DNA of 64,000 nucleotides from Haloprofundus marisrubri (GTDB lineage: Archaea > Halobacteriota > Halobacteria > Halobacteriales > Haloferacaceae). The notes beneath the pieces are model-generated. The model ran no database searches and had not been told where the DNA came from. It saw nothing but the letters and a program-made list of their open reading frames with translations. Where the stretch lies: positions 684,001-748,000 of the forward strand of contig NZ_LOPU01000018.1 of NCBI RefSeq assembly GCF_001469955.1. Reading direction: 5' to 3'. The translations under genes were made by a program, and so were the position numbers. Within the stretch, counting starts at the first letter, position 1, and each line of letters opens with the position of its first letter. Positions 41,911 to 50,770 of the stretch are shown piece by piece.

Positions 41911-43212
41911 ATGGACCCGAGCGGGGTAGGCGGGCCGAACGCGTCGAATACGTCGGAATCGGAGGACAGGTCGAGTCGAGGGATGCTGCGGAGCTGGTCG
42001 GGGTCGATTGCGGTCGTTCTCGTCGCCGCAGTCGCTGCGCTCGTCGTCGCCTCGGCGTTCGGGTACGTCGGCGCGCCCGGCGTCACCGAAATCAGTAACC
42101 GAATCGTCGCCGTCGACGACGAGACGACGACCATCGAGACGAACATCACCGTCCGGAACCCGAACCCGCTCGGCGTCAGCATCGACGGTGCGACCATCGA
42201 CTACGGCGTCCGGATGAACGAGGTTGCGATGGCGTCGAACCGGCGGACCGGCCTGCGAATCGGTCGCGGCAACTCGACGCTGTCGTTTCGAACGGAGATG
42301 CGAAACGAGCGCATCCCCGAGTGGTGGGTAACCCACGTCCGAAACGACGAGCGGACCGTTCTCCGCGTCGACGCCGACGCCGGCTATCGGGGTGTCAACG
42401 CGACGTTCGAGGGGCCGACGGTCGAACGCGAGATTCGAACCGATATCGTCTCGGGGTTCAACTCGACGCAGACGCGACCCATCAACGCGAGCCAACCGTT
42501 CGTCCCGGACCCGATTCTCTACGTCAACGAGACGAGCGCACAGTGGGGCGAGGTCAACGAGTCGGCGACGCCGATTCGAACCTCGTTCGTCGTCTACAAC
42601 CCGCAGTCGGTGCCGGTGACGGTGAGTGAACTCGGCTACGACATCCGCATGAACGGCGTCCGCGTCGGGCAGGGGTCGACGAACCGCGAGTACGTCGTCG
42701 GCCCGAAGCAGACCCAGCGAATCGACGCGACGGCGGTCATCCGAAACGGCCGTCTCGACGAGTGGTGGGTGACACACGTCCGCCGCGGGGAGGTGACGAC
42801 GCTCACCATCGACTTCTCGGCGGCCGTTCGTCTTCCCGGTGACGTTCGAGTAGACCTTCCGTTGGAGGACGTGCAGTACTCACAGACGGTTCGGACCGAC
42901 GTGTTCGGCAGTGAGACGACCGCCGGGCAAACGAACGGGAGTTCCGCCAGCAGCGAAGCGACGGCCGACGGCTCTGGGAGTGACGGGTCCACCAGCGACA
43001 ACTCGACGGACAACAGTTCGACGTCCAACGGTTCTGCGGGCAACAACACGGACACGACGAACCGGGTCTCGAACACTGACCTCGAAGCACAGCGTCGAGA
43101 CAACTCGACCCTCCTCGGGGCCACCGTGGCTGCCACCGCCTCGCCAAACCTGCAGTGGCCGACAACGTTTTTACCACGTCCGTTCGTGTATCGGGTACAT
43201 GCAACGGAGTAG
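41911..43212 (+). CDS. LEA14-like surface protein with two LEA_2/WHy domains
   Basis: A 433-residue protein with one membrane anchor (about 30-55, SGSIAVVLVAAVAALVVASAF) and a long extracellular part. Two homologous beta-sandwich repeats follow: the first around ETNITVRNPNPLGVSIDGAT and EWWVTHVRNDERTV, the second around RTSFVVYNPQSVPVTVSEL and EWWVTHVRRGEVTT. The tail from about 345 is Ser/Asn/Thr-rich and likely a flexible, possibly glycosylated stalk (many NxS/T). LEA_2 domains relate to desiccation proteins; here a cell-surface role is more likely. Its end overlaps the next frame by 58 bp. Confidence 0.82.
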   Translation: MDPSGVGGPNASNTSESEDRSSRGMLRSWSGSIAVVLVAAVAALVVASAFGYVGAPGVTEISNRIVAVDDETTTIETNITVRNPNPLGVSIDGATIDYGVRMNEVAMASNRRTGLRIGRGNSTLSFRTEMRNERIPEWWVTHVRNDERTVLRVDADAGYRGVNATFEGPTVEREIRTDIVSGFNSTQTRPINASQPFVPDPILYVNETSAQWGEVNESATPIRTSFVVYNPQSVPVTVSELGYDIRMNGVRVGQGSTNREYVVGPKQTQRIDATAVIRNGRLDEWWVTHVRRGEVTTLTIDFSAAVRLPGDVRVDLPLEDVQYSQTVRTDVFGSETTAGQTNGSSASSEATADGSGSDGSTSDNSTDNSSTSNGSAGNNTDTTNRVSNTDLEAQRRDNSTLLGATVAATASPNLQWPTTFLPRPFVYRVHATE

Positions 43213-43760
43213 CCAGTCTCCTGGTCGAGTTCTTCTCCCGCGATGAGAACGCCGTCTCGGTGACGAGCGACGACGAATCGATTCTGCTGCGCATCGGCGA
43301 CCGTACCTGTGAACTGTCGAGAGCCGACGCTGCGAAACTGCAAGACACCATCGGCACCGCGTTGACCGAGAAGCGCGAGTTCTTCCGCACCGCCGGCGAG
43401 TACCGCGAGGACGGCAGTTACGTCGTCTCCCGGCGCGGTGCGGAGTCGGCGGGCAACACGAAAGTGTTCGAGAGTTTCGAGGCGCTGCGCCGCCTGTACG
43501 ACCGCCTGCCGCACGAGTTCACCGCCGACGACGTCGGCCGAACCGGTATCACTGGGTCGCGTCGCCACATGCTGATTCGACACTTCGGCGAGCATCCGGC
43601 CTTCGACTGTCGCATCACCCGCCGGAACCCGCTGACCGTCGAACGCCACGATACGGGTGCGAACACGGATGCGGAAGCGAATGCGGACGCCGACACTACC
43701 GACACCACCGATTCCCACGTCAGCGACGCCCGAAAAGAGATGGACGCGACGGCGGACTGA
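43155..43760 (+). CDS. DUF7528-like haloarchaeal protein (start uncertain)
   Basis: A product of up to 201 residues whose conserved core is EFFRTAGEYREDGSYVVSRRGA, FESFEALRRLYDRLPHEF and GRTGITGSRRHMLIRHFGEH; it ends in an acidic Asp/Thr/Ala-rich tail. The core resembles a haloarchaeal DUF7528 family. The first ATG (43155) would overlap the LEA14-like gene by 58 bp, and residues before VTSDDESILL are not typical. A downstream GTG or TTG may be the true start; the ATG at 43198 is out of frame. Confidence 0.65.
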   Translation: MADNVFTTSVRVSGTCNGVASLLVEFFSRDENAVSVTSDDESILLRIGDRTCELSRADAAKLQDTIGTALTEKREFFRTAGEYREDGSYVVSRRGAESAGNTKVFESFEALRRLYDRLPHEFTADDVGRTGITGSRRHMLIRHFGEHPAFDCRITRRNPLTVERHDTGANTDAEANADADTTDTTDSHVSDARKEMDATAD

Positions 43761-43806
43761 GTCGTCAGTCGCCGTTCGCAGAAACGAAGGAGGATGCTTT
43801 CCGGTC

Positions 43807-44838
43807 TCAGGAAATCGTGACGTGGTCGGATTCGGCGTTGAGCGCGAGATTCGCCGCGATTTCGGCGTTTCGCATCGCGTACTGCGCCGTCTGCTGGAGG
43901 CTCACGAGCACTTCCCGAATCCGAAGCAGTTCCTCGTTCGACACCTCGGGAATCTCCGAGAGAATGTCCTGTTCGCGGTCGGTGAGTTCGCGGAACTGCT
44001 CTCTGACCTCGATAGTGAGGTCGTAGTCGCGGTCAACGACCGACTGGACGGCTTTGACCGTGATGTCGTCGACTTGGTCGGTGAACTCGCGAATGCGCCG
44101 CATCGTCGCCGAGTCGACGTCGATGGTGTGGCCTTCGGTGTTGAGGACGATTTCGGCGATATCCTCGGCGTTGTCGGCGGTGAGTTCGAGATTCTTCGCC
44201 ACCGAGCGGTAGCCGATGAGCGGGAAGCCGGATTCGAGGCCGACGGCCCGACAGAGGTTCGGGTTCTGGTAGGCGGTGAAGATGAGCCGAAGCACGAGAA
44301 CGAAAATCTTGTTCGCCTGTCGCTCGCGGTTGAGCGCCCGCTGTGCCAAGTCCGGGTTACCGTGCGCCAGCGCTTTTACTGCCTCGCCACGCATCGTGCT
44401 GCCGGTGTTTTCGAGACGTTCGAGCAGGTTGTCGAGCGTGAAGTCCTCGGGGTCGACCGAACACCGGATGGCGATGCGTTCGGGCGTCTCCTCGATGACG
44501 CCGAGACCCATCAACTGCGTCTCGGCTTTGTAGACGGCGTTGATGTGCTCGCTGTCGAGTGCGCCCTCGGACTTCTCGACGTGGATGACGCGTCGCCCGA
44601 GTACGTACTGAGCGACGATGGCGCGTTCGAGGCCGTCGGCGTCGAGGTTGTCGGCGTGAATGACTGCTTCAGAGTCCTCCGTCGACGCCGACTCCGGGAG
44701 GACGGTGAGCGTTCCCTTGCCGCCCATCCGAATCGACACCTCGTCGCCTTTGTTCACGCCGTGTTCTTTCGCCCACTCCGCCGGGAGCGTCATCGCCAGC
44801 GTCGAAGGACCGAGTCGCTGGACTTTCCGCGTCTCCAT
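43807..44838 (-). CDS. AbrB-PhoU fusion phosphate-uptake regulator
   Basis: A 343-residue regulator: a SpoVT/AbrB domain (METRKVQRLGPSTLAMTLPAEW, ~1-45) for DNA binding, followed by a helical PhoU-like region with two repeats. This architecture is the standard haloarchaeal PhoU-type regulator of phosphate transport. No pst or pho genes lie nearby. ATG 44838 is chosen over 44916 because METRKVQRLG is the conserved family start. The leader (44839-44900) is very AT-rich. Confidence 0.88.
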   Translation of the reverse strand: METRKVQRLGPSTLAMTLPAEWAKEHGVNKGDEVSIRMGGKGTLTVLPESASTEDSEAVIHADNLDADGLERAIVAQYVLGRRVIHVEKSEGALDSEHINAVYKAETQLMGLGVIEETPERIAIRCSVDPEDFTLDNLLERLENTGSTMRGEAVKALAHGNPDLAQRALNRERQANKIFVLVLRLIFTAYQNPNLCRAVGLESGFPLIGYRSVAKNLELTADNAEDIAEIVLNTEGHTIDVDSATMRRIREFTDQVDDITVKAVQSVVDRDYDLTIEVREQFRELTDREQDILSEIPEVSNEELLRIREVLVSLQQTAQYAMRNAEIAANLALNAESDHVTIS

Positions 44839-45043
44839 GGCAAGCCGTATCCCTTCTATGACCTTAATCTTCACTATAGGGAGATAATACATCATAAAAC
44901 GGGAGGGTTCTCCCACAGGTCACCACGAATGTGTGGTTTCGTTGGTACGAATGCGGCGGTCGAGACACCAGAAAGGAACCGAAATCGGCGTCGAACATCA
45001 GCCGTCGCTCCCGTGTCTCTCGGTGACAGCACGGACAGAAGGC

Positions 45044-46108
45044 TCAGACGACCTTCATCATCCGACGCTCGAATCGGCCGACGCGAACTTTCGTCCACCC
45101 GCCCAGTTCGGCGTCGAGTTCCGGGTCGTCGGTGTCGACACGGAGCACCGAGATGTCGTCGAGTTTCGACCGCGAGGCGACGACTTCGACCGAACACCGG
45201 CGGATGACTGCGGGTGACAACTGCGGGTTGCCGCGGCCGAAGACGAATCCCTGTCCGCCGATAGGCGAGACGACGATGACGTTCTCGTCGCCGAGAGCGT
45301 CGAGAATCTCGGCTTCGCTGGCGTCGCGGACGACCACCTCGCCGTCCCGCCAGACGTCGACGCCGATGGGTGACCCCTCGAAGCCGAGTGCCTCTTTCAC
45401 CGCGCCGACGGTCGACCCGGGACCGAGAACGTAGGTGACGCCGGACTCGACGTCGGCGGCGACGCCTTCGGCCAGTGCTTCGACGGTGCCGCCACCCAGT
45501 TGCTTCGAGGACTGCAGGTCGTCGGCGACGGGCACCGTGGCGACGGCGCGGAGTTCCGGGTGAACCTCGCCTTCGCGGTAGTCGTCCTCGTCGATATCCA
45601 TCACCTCGCGGCGCTCGGTTCGCTCGAACGACGAGACGATTCCGGCGGCATCCTCAGGAGAGACGGCGAACACCGACGAGTACACTTTCACTCCTGCGGG
45701 GACGCCGAGCATCGGGGTTCGACTCTCGAACTCGGCGAGCGCTTCGGCCACGTCGGCGGCGGTGCCGTCGCCGCCGACGAACAACACGAGGTCGACGCCG
45801 GCGTCGACGAACGACGAGACGGCGCGTCGGGTGTCGTCGGCCGTCGTCTCCGCGTCGCCGGGTGCGCCGACGACGTCGGGGTCGAACCCGGCGTCGCGGG
45901 CGGCGTCTTCACCCATCTCGCCGCCGTAGACGACGAGTTCCGCGTCGGGGAGGCGCTCGCGGAGTTCCGTTAGCGCACGACGCGCACGCTCGGGTGCGCG
46001 TGGCTCCGCGCCGCGCGCTCTCGCCTCCGCGACTTTCCCGTCCGTCCCTTTGAGTCCGACTCGCCCCCCCATCCCGGCGATTGGGTTGACGACGACGCCG
46101 ATTCGCAT
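45044..46108 (-). CDS. ATP-NAD kinase family protein (AcoX-like)
   Basis: A 354-residue protein starting MRIGVVVNPIAGMGGRVGLKG. FVGGDGTAADVAEAL contains the GGDGT motif of NAD kinases and lipid kinases. GVPAGVKVYSSVFAVSP and SPIGGQGFVFGRGNPQLSP are typical of the AcoX-like branch, which is larger than classical NadK. NADP formation is the likely role, though that branch is little characterised. The start at 46108 is preferred over the extension to 46201. Confidence 0.87.
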   Translation of the reverse strand: MRIGVVVNPIAGMGGRVGLKGTDGKVAEARARGAEPRAPERARRALTELRERLPDAELVVYGGEMGEDAARDAGFDPDVVGAPGDAETTADDTRRAVSSFVDAGVDLVLFVGGDGTAADVAEALAEFESRTPMLGVPAGVKVYSSVFAVSPEDAAGIVSSFERTERREVMDIDEDDYREGEVHPELRAVATVPVADDLQSSKQLGGGTVEALAEGVAADVESGVTYVLGPGSTVGAVKEALGFEGSPIGVDVWRDGEVVVRDASEAEILDALGDENVIVVSPIGGQGFVFGRGNPQLSPAVIRRCSVEVVASRSKLDDISVLRVDTDDPELDAELGGWTKVRVGRFERRMMKVV

Positions 46109-46201
46109 ACTCGAACTCAGCGGCGGCGGCGGCAAAAACACGCCGACTCGGCGAGACGGGCGCAGTCGCTGGGGGCCGCGAGCGATTGACTGCAGAATCA
46201 A

Positions 46202-46489
46202 CTACCGGACGCGTTCGGTGTGTTCATCGAAGACGAACACGTCACCGGCGCTCGTGACGAGCACCTCGTATCCGGAGAGGCCGAACGCGACCGAGGCCGC
46301 CGACCGGTCGACGAACAGCGCGTCGAGTGCATCGGGGTCGACGAACCGATACAGCTGTTTCATCTCGGTCGGGTCGACACCCTTCGCCTCCGCGACTGCG
46401 ACGGCGGCGGCGGTACTCGGCGGCGTCGACTCGTCCCACCGAGCGGCGTGGACCGCCGACTCCGAGAGGGCCGCCGCGCTGTCATCCAT
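46202..46489 (-). CDS. HalOD1 output-domain protein
   Basis: A 95-residue protein matching the HalOD1 output domain of haloarchaeal two-component systems: STAAAVAVAEAKGVDPTEM, LYRFVDPDALDALF, FGLSGYEVLVTSAGDVFV. There is no receiver or PAS domain, so it is an orphan output module, perhaps regulated by protein contact with a kinase or receiver. It shares strand and spacing (93 bp) with the NAD kinase gene. Confidence 0.88.
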   Translation of the reverse strand: MDDSAAALSESAVHAARWDESTPPSTAAAVAVAEAKGVDPTEMKQLYRFVDPDALDALFVDRSAASVAFGLSGYEVLVTSAGDVFVFDEHTERVR

Positions 46490-46654
46490 GGTCGTAGTCC
46501 ACCGTTGCGACGTAGTTCAACTTTCGCATGTCTCTTCGTAGTTCGTTCGACTCACCGGCATCGACGTTGTTCGTTCCGCTCACTCACGGCGATTTTGGCA
46601 TCGCCTCTCGCTTCTCACGACGGCGTGCGACACACGTCAATGCGAACCGTCAAC

Positions 46655-46663
46655 AGTTAAACC
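46655..46663 (+). promoter_or_regulatory. TATA-like box of the 36-aa membrane protein
   Basis: AGTTAAACC, 23-31 nt before ATG 46686, the expected leaderless spacing. Confidence 0.5.
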
Positions 46664-46685
46664 GGGTGCCTGATAACCTACGGCT

Positions 46686-46796
46686 ATGTTCGTACTCGCC
46701 TCGGAACAGTCGCTGCCGGCCGCCGAAACCGGCGGCGTCGTGCTCCTGTTGAGCCTGCTCATCACCGTCGGCTGGTTGCTCTATCTCTACCGCTGA
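46686..46796 (+). CDS. 36-aa single-helix membrane protein
   Basis: A short frame encodes MFVLASEQSLPAAETGGVVL followed by a hydrophobic segment (about residues 15-33) ending LLYLYR. A TATA-like box at 46655-46663 and the conserved-looking composition support it. I recall similar short proteins in other haloarchaea but cannot name a family. Function unknown; it may be a micro-subunit of a membrane complex. Confidence 0.55.
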   Translation: MFVLASEQSLPAAETGGVVLLLSLLITVGWLLYLYR

Positions 46797-46828
46797 GTCG
46801 ACTCGAAGCGCGACTGCACAACTGCGGT

Positions 46829-47521
46829 TCAATCGTCGACGGCGTCCGCGTGCTCTCGGAGCCAGTCGGCCGCCTCGTTCGCCGTCTCCGGGTCCGCAGC
46901 GCTGATTTTCACGCGAACGCCGTCGCCCGGATAGCTACCCACGGTGACGCCAAAGCGACGCTGGAGTTCGGCTAAGCGCTCGGCGAGTGCGCTCTCCGGT
47001 TCGTCGACGAGTACGCGTTCGACGTACGTCTCAGTCCCTGTAAAGTCGTTTTCGACGCGCTCGAACATCGCTTTCATCTCGGCGGGGACGCCCGGAAGCA
47101 CGTACACCGACTCGACGACCGCGCCCGGAGCGACGCCCTCGTCGTTCGGGAGAAAGCGCGCACCGGCGGGGAGTTCGACCGTTCGAGGTTCCCCGTTGTC
47201 GGCGGCGTAGCCGCCGCGGTCGGCCAGCCACGCCGACGCCTCCGCGTGCGACTCCAGCGACTTGCCGACCGCCGCTGCGACGCCCTCCATCGTTACGTCG
47301 TCGTGTGTCGGTCCGAGACCGCCGGTGACGATGACCGCGTCGTAGGCGGCCAGCGACTCGTTGACGACTTGGGCGATGTCGGCGAGGCGGTCCGGCACCG
47401 TCGTCACCCGTTCGACCGTCACCCCGCGTGCGGCGAGGCGTTCGCCCAACCACGCTGCGTTCGTGTTTACCGTGTCGCCGACGAGGAGTTCGTCGCCGAC
47501 GCTGACGATTGCGGTTCGCAT
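46829..47521 (-). CDS. CinA-like molybdopterin-binding domain protein
   Basis: A 230-residue protein with the competence-damage CinA N-terminal (MoCF-biosynthesis) fold: VSVGDELLVGDTVNTNAAWL, IVTGGLGPTHDDVTMEGVA and VYVLPGVPAEMKAM. The C-terminal nicotinamide-nucleotide amidase domain of full CinA (~410 residues) is absent, as usual in archaea. Related proteins act as ADP-ribose pyrophosphatases. It is the last of four minus-strand genes that follow tfe (49582-46829). Confidence 0.88.
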   Translation of the reverse strand: MRTAIVSVGDELLVGDTVNTNAAWLGERLAARGVTVERVTTVPDRLADIAQVVNESLAAYDAVIVTGGLGPTHDDVTMEGVAAAVGKSLESHAEASAWLADRGGYAADNGEPRTVELPAGARFLPNDEGVAPGAVVESVYVLPGVPAEMKAMFERVENDFTGTETYVERVLVDEPESALAERLAELQRRFGVTVGSYPGDGVRVKISAADPETANEAADWLREHADAVDD

Positions 47522-47595
47522 CGCTCGAAAGAGGAGTGGCGCGTCGAAAAATCTCGCGTTCGCCGAGCGAATCGCCGGTGTCGGTGCGACTACGA

Positions 47596-48387
47596 TTACA
47601 TCCCCGGCGGCCGACGGCGACCGCCGTCGTCGGACGTATCCACGTCGAGACCGAGTTCCTCGCGCTGTTTTCGCAGTTCGGTGATGCGGCGGCGGTAGTA
47701 GAGGCCGCCGACGAGGGCGACGACCGCAGAGACGCCGAGGATTGCGCCGAAGATGTAGAGGTCACGCTGGAGGTAGAACCGGACCGAAATCCCGTCGCGC
47801 TGGACGTCGTTCCAGTAGAGGTGAACCCGGCCGTCTTCGGTGGCCTGTCGGTCCGGATTCGGCCGTGTGCTGCTGAGAAGCGGCACGTCGACGCGGCGGT
47901 CCTCCGGCAGGACGATTTCGTACGAGCCCTTGACGAACGTCCGCATGGTGAACTGCTTCGGCGTGCTTTGGCCGGTGAACGCCAACTGGCCGGCTTCGTT
48001 GCTCGGTGCGTCCGCTGGCGGTTGGACCACGACACCGTCACGCTGTTCTTCGATGCTCCCACCGCGGGCGATGAGCGTCGTTCCGTTGATGACGCTGCCG
48101 TTCGGGTAGCGGTAGCGAACTGCTTCGACGTAGAGTGGGTCCTCGGTTCCGAAGCCGGTGCGGTAGAGTCTCAGTTCTTCACCCTCGAAACGATACACCG
48201 CCTGATACGTCGCCTGCTCGGAGATGTTGATGTACACGTCGGCGTCGGCGTCCCAGTTGTACTCGCCGGAGACGTTGCCGTCGAGACGGCCCTCCGGAAT
48301 CTGGTTGTCGCCGAAGAAGCCGAGACACCCCGAGGTGAAGAGGAGCACAACGACGGCGGCCGACGCGAGGAGGAGTCGACGGTTCAT
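47596..48387 (-). CDS. DUF5803 family lipoprotein
   Basis: A 263-residue membrane lipoprotein: N-terminal signal MNRRLLLASAAVVVLLFTSG with the lipobox SGC. The extracellular domain has NxS/T sequons (NVSGEYN, VYINISEQ, NGSVINGTT). A second helix (about 213-235, YIFGAILGVSAVVALVGGLYY) places a basic C-terminal tail in the cytoplasm. The ATG overlaps the stop of the DUF2110 gene by four bases. Found behind tfe-DUF2110 in haloarchaea; function unknown. Confidence 0.85.
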   Translation of the reverse strand: MNRRLLLASAAVVVLLFTSGCLGFFGDNQIPEGRLDGNVSGEYNWDADADVYINISEQATYQAVYRFEGEELRLYRTGFGTEDPLYVEAVRYRYPNGSVINGTTLIARGGSIEEQRDGVVVQPPADAPSNEAGQLAFTGQSTPKQFTMRTFVKGSYEIVLPEDRRVDVPLLSSTRPNPDRQATEDGRVHLYWNDVQRDGISVRFYLQRDLYIFGAILGVSAVVALVGGLYYRRRITELRKQREELGLDVDTSDDGGRRRPPGM

Positions 48388-49058
48388 GGAATGACACAGC
48401 GGAGTTCCGACGGGAGATACGAACCGATACTCGCCAGAAGCCCCGGTGGGTCCGTCCCTTCCGCACAGATGATGCTCTGTTCGAGGAGGCCGAGTCGCTC
48501 CACGGTGACGATGTCGTTGGCGTGGCCGGCGCGGTTCACCGTCGCGCGGACCTCGCCGCGGGTTGCACTGTTGACGTTCACTCGCCCCACACCGCGTCGC
48601 CAGTCGTACAACTGGTCGCGCGTCTCGTCGGCGAGACGAGAGGGTTCGTCGTCGCCGCCGTAGACGAACTTGAGGCGCTGGTGCTGGACGAGGCCGAACC
48701 GCTCACGTATCTGTGAGGGACTTCCTCGGCCGAGGCCGATTTCGTCGGTCGGGATGCGAATCTCCTCGCCGACGTCGAGGACGAACCCGTCGTCGTCCCA
48801 CGATTCGAGCGTCCCGATGTACGTTTCGCCGGCGTCGAGATGCGTCGGAATCTCGCCCCACTCCTCGCGGAGAGCGTTGCGGGCGACGGTTTCGTCGTCG
48901 CCTTCGACGGTGACGGCGACGAACTCGTCGTGACGGACGCCGACGGTGAACTCCACGTCGAGCGAGCCGATTTCGTTTGCGACGAGCGACCGGAGGCTGT
49001 CGAGGGTTCGCTCGCGGGCGTCACCTTCGACGTAGCATTTGGTTGCGAGAACGACCAT
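48384..49058 (-). CDS. DUF2110 family protein
   Basis: A 224-residue acidic protein starting MVVLATKCYVEGDARERTL. IPTHLDAGETYIGTLESWDDDGFVLDVG looks like an OB or S1-like RNA-binding strand set in the middle, and the C-terminal half has VNVNSATRGEVRATVNRAGH. Its stop overlaps the next ATG by four bases and its start overlaps tfe's stop by one base, so it is tightly coupled to tfe. A transcription- or RNA-linked role is inferred only from this neighbourhood. Confidence 0.88.
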   Translation of the reverse strand: MVVLATKCYVEGDARERTLDSLRSLVANEIGSLDVEFTVGVRHDEFVAVTVEGDDETVARNALREEWGEIPTHLDAGETYIGTLESWDDDGFVLDVGEEIRIPTDEIGLGRGSPSQIRERFGLVQHQRLKFVYGGDDEPSRLADETRDQLYDWRRGVGRVNVNSATRGEVRATVNRAGHANDIVTVERLGLLEQSIICAEGTDPPGLLASIGSYLPSELRCVIP

Positions 49059-49582
49059 CAGCCGGTCACGTCGGCGTTCAGTTCCTCGCGGAGTTCACCG
49101 ACTCGTCGGTTCATCGCGTCGACGAGGCGGTTGTTCTCCATCGATTCGAGCGGCGACCCGCACTCGGGACACTCGAAGCCGAAGTCCATCGCCTCGCCGA
49201 ACTCGAAGCGAATCGAACAGACTTCACAGAGATAGAACTCGTGGTTCTGTTCGTACTCCTGACGCTCTTCGAGCGCGTCGAGCAGGCGGTGCATCTCCTC
49301 TTCGAGGTTCTCGGGGATGTTGTCGTACTCGAACGTCCACAGGTAGGTGAGCCATCCGGAGTCCTCGTCGCGGACCCGACGGTACGTCGCCAGGTCGTTC
49401 TCGTAGAGGATGAAAAGCGCCCGGCGCACGTCGTTGAGTTCCAGTCCGAGTTCCTCGGCGAGTTCCTCGTCGGTCACCTCGCCGTCCGGCGGCGCGGCGG
49501 CGACGGGCATTCCCGTCGGTCCGACCAACTCGTGGAGGTACTTCTGAATGACAGGGTCTCCCAGTAGGTCCTCAAAAGCCAT
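49058..49582 (-). CDS. tfe: Transcription initiation factor TFE
   Basis: A 174-residue archaeal TFE alpha (TFIIE-alpha homologue), which helps open promoter DNA with TBP and TFB. The winged-helix domain (1-110) includes LAEELGLELNDVRRALFILYEND. The zinc ribbon has FYLCEVCSIRF and FECPECGSPL (four Cys). It heads the tfe-DUF2110-DUF5803 unit with one-base overlap of DUF2110. One of the clearest assignments in the window. Confidence 0.96.
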   Translation of the reverse strand: MAFEDLLGDPVIQKYLHELVGPTGMPVAAAPPDGEVTDEELAEELGLELNDVRRALFILYENDLATYRRVRDEDSGWLTYLWTFEYDNIPENLEEEMHRLLDALEERQEYEQNHEFYLCEVCSIRFEFGEAMDFGFECPECGSPLESMENNRLVDAMNRRVGELREELNADVTG

Positions 49583-49713
49583 TGTCTTACTACTCTGTCA
49601 CAGAATCGTTTAAAAGCACCGGATGCCGGCGTGAAGCGGTGTTGACGGGGCGCTTCCGCAACTGCCCGGAGAGTTCCCGACAGCTTGATGACTCTTCAGT
49701 TTGGCCTGCTACC

Positions 49714-50739
49714 ATGGATTGGCAACCCGACTGGAACCTCCGCCTCCGGATGGCCGTCGCCGTCGGCCTCGTGTTCCTCCTGCCGTTCGCGTTCGTGACG
49801 GCGATGCTGTGGGTGTTCAACGTCGCCGTCCCCACCGTCGCTTCGGCGTTCGAGGTGACGTTCAACCCCGACCTCCAAATCAGCAGCAGCGTGTTGCTCG
49901 TGGTCGTTCTCCTCGGCGTGGCGCTACAGTACCTCTTCGGCGAGAAACTCGCCCTTCGGTCGGTCGGCGCGCGGACGCTGGCGGCCGACGACCGGCCGGA
50001 CCTCAGACGACGAGTCGACCGGTTGGCTCAGCAGGCGGACCTCCAACCACCCGAACTCGCAGTCGTCAACACCGAGATGCCGAACGCGTTTGCGATGGGC
50101 CGTTCGCCGAGTCACGCGACGGTGGTCGTGACGAGTGGCCTGCTCGACGCGCTCGACGGCGACGAACTCGACGCCGTCTTGGCGCACGAACTCGCGCACA
50201 TCAAGAACCGCGACGTGACCGTGATGACCGTCGCGTATCTGCTGCCGACGCTCACCTACGTCGTCGCCGTCGCCGCGTACACCCTCTTGCGCGTGTTCTT
50301 CGACGTGGGCCACGCGCTACACGACACCGACGACGGGCGAGCGGTCGCCGCCGCACTCGCCATTTTCCTCACGACGACGATACTGACGCTCGCTATCTCG
50401 GCGTTCTTCTGGGTGAGTAGTTTTCTGCTGTTTCGCGTGCTCTCGCAGTACCGCGAGCGGGCCGCCGACCGCGCCGCGGCGCGACTCACCGGAAATCCGC
50501 TCGCGCTGGCGTCGGCGCTCGAAACCATCGACGGCGAGATACGGACCGTCCCGGACCGTGACCTCCGCGAGTACGACGGCGGTATCGAGGCGCTGTACAT
50601 CGCGCCCTTGGACACGCCGACGTTCACCGACGACGACGACGCGCTGTTGAGCACCGACGTGTTCCCGGATACGCATCCGTCGACGGCGTCGCGGATTTCG
50701 GAGTTACGGGAGATGGCGGGCGAACTCGAACGGACGTGA
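49714..50739 (+). CDS. M48 family membrane metalloprotease
   Basis: A 341-residue protease with two N-terminal transmembrane helices, the zinc motif HELAH (then IKNRD), a hydrophobic pair (about 175-240) and the downstream YRERAADRAAA segment bearing the third ligand. Begins MDWQPDWNLRLRMAVAVG; the extension to 49582 would run through the tfe start and is not real. It belongs to the HtpX-like group; the other copy is at 9319. Probably quality control of membrane proteins. Confidence 0.88.
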   Translation: MDWQPDWNLRLRMAVAVGLVFLLPFAFVTAMLWVFNVAVPTVASAFEVTFNPDLQISSSVLLVVVLLGVALQYLFGEKLALRSVGARTLAADDRPDLRRRVDRLAQQADLQPPELAVVNTEMPNAFAMGRSPSHATVVVTSGLLDALDGDELDAVLAHELAHIKNRDVTVMTVAYLLPTLTYVVAVAAYTLLRVFFDVGHALHDTDDGRAVAAALAIFLTTTILTLAISAFFWVSSFLLFRVLSQYRERAADRAAARLTGNPLALASALETIDGEIRTVPDRDLREYDGGIEALYIAPLDTPTFTDDDDALLSTDVFPDTHPSTASRISELREMAGELERT

Positions 50740-50770
50740 GGCGTCGACCGAAACAAGCGAAGACACGGTT

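Noticed and set aside
44929-45207. MCGFVG start with AT-rich box upstream, like a class II amidotransferase N-terminus
   Set aside because: The following residues do not continue any amidotransferase pattern and run antisense into the NAD kinase gene; likely chance.
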